Positions 60,246-64,000 of a stretch of 64,000 bases of DNA are shown piece by piece; positions within the stretch are counted from its first letter, which is position 1; each line of letters starts with the position of its first letter. This DNA is from Gracilaria gracilis (taxonomy: Eukaryota > Rhodophyta > Florideophyceae > Gracilariales > Gracilariaceae), in contig JARGSG010000191.1 in assembly GCA_030374805.1 (NCBI GenBank), positions 716,516 through 780,515 on the forward strand. The letters are read 5' to 3'. Position numbers and translations under genes: made by a program. The notes below the pieces were generated by a model. That model worked only from the letters and a program-made list of their open reading frames with translations, was not told the origin of the DNA and searched no databases.

Positions 60246-61448
60246 ATGACTAGTGACGACACCCAGGATAATCTCCATGAATACAACGCACCCGAAGCAT
60301 CACACAGTGACCCCAGTAACCAAGAAAATCTTCACACTCCTAACGTCTTTCCGAGGAACAACCCCGCAGGCAACATTATTGCTTCACACAAATCGTCAGC
60401 ACCGTCACTCGTGCACAATGCGACTCAGCTTCCCCAATTACACGGAGTTCCGGAACCACTAACCAGCCCGGTGGACTTGGCGCACCAACCTGCAGCACAT
60501 ATGCAGTCAATGGGACAGCCTGATAAAACAATCCTGGCTGCAATCAGCGCTCTATCCAACCGCCTAGAACACATCACAATCCAGCAAGGCGCTGAAATGA
60601 GGGCATTCACTCAACATCATGATGCTAGAATGCGTACAATGGAACAGCATTTCCAAGCCCAGATCGCCGATCTCAGACAAACTTCGGGGCAACAGCCCGC
60701 GCCGAATACCAATGCCCACCCTCAGAATAACCATAATGCAATGAGACAGCACAACTCAGGACGATTTCAGCATCTCCCGACTGCAACGTCTAACTATGGA
60801 CGCCAGCAGCCCAATGTATGGGAAAATCCATCAAACAGTCAACAACAGAGAACAAAGGAACAGCAGTTTGCTATTAATCAAAACCAAAACCCTCAACACT
60901 ATGCCAATGTAGGACAACACACAGACAGCTTCAACTCAGCACAGACAGGCACGTTCAACCACCAATTCAATTCTGCACGAAGGACAACAGTCCCTGGCCG
61001 CACCAACACCACGAGCGATCAGCCGCAAGATCCAACGAACAGAGCATTTGAGCGCAATGGCAATACCCAATCAGCATTCAATAACATCACACATAGTCTT
61101 CGCGACTCCGCAAACCGGCGCCAAAGTAGCCTTTCCCCCGACGAAGCACTTGTCAAGCGCATTCAGAAAGCGTCCCAGTCCTTGATGACCGTATTCAAAA
61201 CAAAAATGTTTACCGGCAGCCCTGACCAATCCTGGGTCAAATTCATTCGCGACTATGAATACGTCGTGTTCACTCAGCAATTGGGAACTGAAAACGACGC
61301 ACTCATTCTCATTCCAAGTGCCTTAGATGATGACGCGAAGGACTTCTTCCGCGATGAAGTGCAGGCAAAAGCAACAAGCTACGCTCACGCAAAACAACTC
61401 ATGGAAGAGAAATTCCACGACCAAAATTCAACAGACCCGCGTTCTTGA
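60246..61448 (+). CDS. gag: gag of the copia-like element, N-terminal part
   Basis: From ATG 60246, a long Gln/Asn/His-rich segment precedes a gag-like capsid region (KTKMFTGSPDQSWVKFIRDY, DDDAKDFFRDEV). The frame ends at 61448, but gag sense continues in the next frame (RVLDELSAVRMSDFLDG); the shift lies at about 61430-61441, one nucleotide. Confidence 0.7.
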   Translation: MTSDDTQDNLHEYNAPEASHSDPSNQENLHTPNVFPRNNPAGNIIASHKSSAPSLVHNATQLPQLHGVPEPLTSPVDLAHQPAAHMQSMGQPDKTILAAISALSNRLEHITIQQGAEMRAFTQHHDARMRTMEQHFQAQIADLRQTSGQQPAPNTNAHPQNNHNAMRQHNSGRFQHLPTATSNYGRQQPNVWENPSNSQQQRTKEQQFAINQNQNPQHYANVGQHTDSFNSAQTGTFNHQFNSARRTTVPGRTNTTSDQPQDPTNRAFERNGNTQSAFNNITHSLRDSANRRQSSLSPDEALVKRIQKASQSLMTVFKTKMFTGSPDQSWVKFIRDYEYVVFTQQLGTENDALILIPSALDDDAKDFFRDEVQAKATSYAHAKQLMEEKFHDQNSTDPRS

Positions 61449-62275
61449 CGAACTAAGCGCAGTTAGAATGTCAGACTTCCTCGACGGTAATCGCCATATG
61501 GACGAAGCATTCCGCTTAATGCTCCAAGCAATTAATTCCAAGATCAGACACATTCCTCAGGCCCTTCAAACCGATATATACAAGCGGCAAACGCTTCTCA
61601 CCGCCGTGAGCGACCAAGAATGGGCAAGACCAGACACCGAAGGCCCAATCCAAAACGTGAACACGTACAGCTTACTGTATCGAGCTCTCACAAACAGGAT
61701 TCAGAAGCATTGTATCTGGTTAAAGAAGCAGGGAAATACTTCCGAGTTGACTGGAAACGTAGAGACAACCCCCGATATACTCTATAACAACCCACGTTAT
61801 GGAAAACCAGTACATTCCCGTTTCAATAGGCCATACAGGAACAAGCGTCGTTTCACACGAAACACGCACCGAAACAAAGGATGTTTCATATGCGGCAATC
61901 CCAGCCACTGGAAGAGAAACTGTCCTCACAAAAATCGCGGAAAGAGATCGTTTGATACCCTGTTTGCAAAAACAAACACAAGCGGCGACAATGAAACCAA
62001 CTTCCAAAATCTACGAACTTTGGTACGATCCATGGCTGTATCTTACGACTCAGACTCAGACGATTCATCAGAGAGACAACATGATCTTCAATGTTAAAGC
62101 CATCGATGATACCGACAACGACTTAGATCGTATCGAGAAACTACTCGAAAGCACAACCGATGGCTCTCAACCGCCGTCCACCACAAATGCGCATTCCCAT
62201 GAAACTAACTACATCAATTTTATTAATGAAAGTACCAATTCATACGCAATGAATCCCGATAATTCGGATTTTTAG
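61434..62275 (+). CDS. gag: gag C-terminal part with CCHC knuckle
   Basis: Continues gag in frame 1 (DEAFRLMLQAINSKIRHIPQ) to a nucleocapsid knuckle CFICGNPSHWKRNCPH (classical C-x2-C-x4-H-x4-C) near 61880, followed by an Arg-rich stretch; that frame ends at 62097. A parallel frame to 62275 carries an acidic spacer (DDTDNDLDRIEKLLE) that leads into the protease frame, so another frame change occurs around 62050-62100. Confidence 0.6.
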
Positions 62276-64000
62276 AAGGAGATCGGAATTGCCGACCTAT
62301 CTCCCAAAATAGGCAACCACCGGATGACCTGAACGATGCCGTATCATCGCTATTATTCACGACACCTATACAAACCAGCAACGTTACATCCATTGATTAC
62401 CCTCAACAAACAGGGCAACATCACAAAGAGGTCAATTCAACTACGCCAGCAAAACCTGAAAGCAACTCCGTCTACACTGCCGAAACCAAACGAGACGTAG
62501 GGACCACAGCAGTATCACCCAAACCTATACTTGATACGTCAGACATTAAGGAACCGAACCTCCCACGCATACTCGGAAACTTTGAGTTGTACTTCGCTCA
62601 ACCACGTCCACAAGGACAACGTTTCCTCGGTGCATGCATCGACTCGGGAGCAGCCAAATCCGTCATTGGCCTCCAAGAAGCCACGAACTATGTTGAAGAT
62701 CAGAATGAAACACTACACCTCAGTCATAATTCAGAATCGTTTCGTTTCGGCAACAGCATCCAGTCCTCCCTTGGGCTCATTACTATCAACATGCCAACGC
62801 CAACAGGCAAATCCATAATCGTTTCAATTGACGTCGTAGATGCGCCAATTCCATTTCTCTTCGGCTTCGACCTAAGCAAAAAACACTCCATAATCGTCGA
62901 CATGGCTGACAATTTGCTATCAAGCAAAAAAGAAGACTGGGTGATCCGTCTGACAGAGCACAATGGCCACCTATTCTACAGATGGCAACCAGGAAAGGCG
63001 CACTCAATCTTGGCCGTATCTTACAGCCCATTTACTCTGTCTGAACTACGTAAGATGCACCTAAGTTTCTACCACCCGTCAGCCCAGAAGCTTTTCAATG
63101 TGTTACAGCGATCAAGAACCCCAAGACTCTCGAAAGATACCCGCAAATTATTGGACGAGATATCGCAAGCATGTGCCACATGCCAAACTTTTCGGCATAG
63201 ACCACTTCGCTTCAAAGCGTGCCTACCCCCAGATGAGATTGTTTTCAACAATGAAGTATCACTAGACCTGATGTATCTCCAAGACCAAGGAAAGAAACAT
63301 CCGGTTCTCCACGTTGTAGACATGGATACAGGTTTCTCGAACGCCGTGTTCCTACAGAGCGAATCCTCTGAGGCCATCTGGCAGGCCTTCATCGCATGTT
63401 GGATAACGGTATATATTGGCGCACCCAACAGACAACGTTTGGATAGAGGATCAGCATTCGTATCAAAGGCATGGCAATCCAATGCACATGAATTAGGCAT
63501 TGACCTAATATACAGCGGTACCCAGTCACACAACAGCTTAGGAATTGGCGAACGTTATCACGCCCCACTAAGAAATGTGTATCACAAGATCACGGTCGAT
63601 CATCCCACTCTCAACAGGACAATCAGACTTCGTTTGGCTATCAAAGCCATTAACGATACCATGGGACCCGACGGACTCGTTCCATCACTATTAGTATTTG
63701 GTACACTTCCCCGATTCCCCGGAATCAAATCATCGTTACCTACTAACCGGGAACGATTCAAAGCACTAGAAACGGCCCGTCAGGAGTACGCGACCATTGT
63801 CGCGCAAATGCGCGTTCAGCAAGCCCTCCGCGCCCGAACTCCCGAAGCCGCAACCTACATATATGAACCAGGGGACTTCGTTCGTGTCTACAGAGAAGAC
63901 ACCAAACGCTTTCACGGCCCCTTTAAAGTCCTAAAAGTGAACGATAAGCAACTGTTCATCAATTGGAACGCAAGGCCGCTCAGTATAACATTGCACAATG
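62263..64000 (+). CDS. pol: pol of the copia-like element: protease and integrase, 3'-truncated by the window
   Basis: Open from 62263 to the window end. The protease active site is ACIDSGAAKSVIG (about 62632), followed by the flap-like region FLFGFDLSKKHS. A GAG-pre-integrase HHCC segment follows (MHLSFYHP ... CATCQTF), then integrase with acidic residues in VSLDLMYL, RLDRGSAFVS and GIGERYHAPLR. A C-terminal SH3-like segment follows (YEPGDFVRVYRED, FHGPFKVLKV). RT and RNase H would lie beyond 64000. No stop occurs in 579 codons, so this copy may be recent. Confidence 0.85.

Larger units (their letters stand above)
59470..64000 (+). mobile_element. Ty1/copia-like LTR retrotransposon, left part (runs off window)
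   Basis: Gag, CCHC knuckle, protease and integrase occur in that order, with no RT before the integrase, which is the copia arrangement. The 3' part with RT/RNase H and the right LTR lies beyond 64000. The left LTR probably lies within about 59470-59730 (candidate start TGTCAGATG at 59470), but without the second LTR its ends cannot be fixed. Frame breaks near 61435 and 62270 show either decay or frameshifting. GC content drops relative to the zinc-finger region. Confidence 0.8.

Overview
This is nuclear DNA from a photosynthetic eukaryote, most likely a red alga. The main evidence is a nuclear, plastid-targeted relative of phycobiliproteins at 36.7-37.3 kb. It sits among genes for plastid proteins: phosphoglycerate kinase, peptide deformylase, a cyanobacterial-type pyruvate dehydrogenase E2, class II DAHP synthase, an HCF164/TxlA-like thioredoxin and an STN7-like kinase. 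Several presequences carry an early phenylalanine (for example MAF, MFTNVLAF, MSCAAF), as red-algal plastid transit peptides do. Genes are compact, with no introns or one or two short GT-AG introns of 68-157 nt. A glaucophyte is not strictly excluded, and no species is assigned.

Layout. 1-5.4 kb is a nest of decayed DNA transposons: a PIF/Harbinger-type element with convergent Myb/SANT and DDE genes, and an intact pogo/Fot1-type transposase. 5.5-12.5 kb is a very young Ty3/gypsy chromovirus (476-bp LTRs with 3 differences, 5-bp target duplication GTCTC). It split the WD40 domain of a TIR/NB-ARC/WD40 immune-receptor-like gene: the bulk of the gene lies at 12.5-16.3 kb and a severed WD repeat lies at 5.38-5.49 kb. 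16.6-19.4 kb holds a dispersed repeat and a dead hAT transposase. 19.8-28.7 kb is a strongly GC-rich domain with PGK, a SHAQKYF-class Myb regulator, an organellar Twinkle primase-helicase and DAHP synthase. 29.8-53.1 kb is a normal gene-dense, mid-GC region: Dicer-like RNase III, peptide deformylase, phycobiliprotein-like protein, flavin monooxygenase, plastid E2, STN7-like kinase, COQ3, TRAPPC4/TRS23, TIM17, tryptophan 2,3-dioxygenase and thioredoxin-like. 53-57 kb is gene-poor and contains a 555-bp non-autonomous hAT element with perfect 8-bp target duplications and a second copy of the dispersed repeat. 56.8-59.1 kb holds a metallo-beta-lactamase-fold protein and a small zinc-finger protein in a second GC-rich patch. 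59.5-64 kb is the left part of a Ty1/copia-like element that runs off the window.

How it fits together. The host genes are mostly unrelated housekeeping genes; the shared theme is organelle function (plastid carbon and shikimate metabolism, thylakoid redox and kinase signalling, organelle DNA replication, mitochondrial import and ubiquinone). The window also shows transposons invading a receptor-like locus next to a Dicer-like gene. That Dicer has a helicase domain lacking its ATPase motifs, and its RNase IIIb domain is broken by three single-base shifts that together restore the frame. Several single-copy genes (Dicer, flavin monooxygenase, probably the MBL gene) carry isolated 1-nt indels in short homopolymers, so consensus errors must be excluded before they are called pseudogenes.
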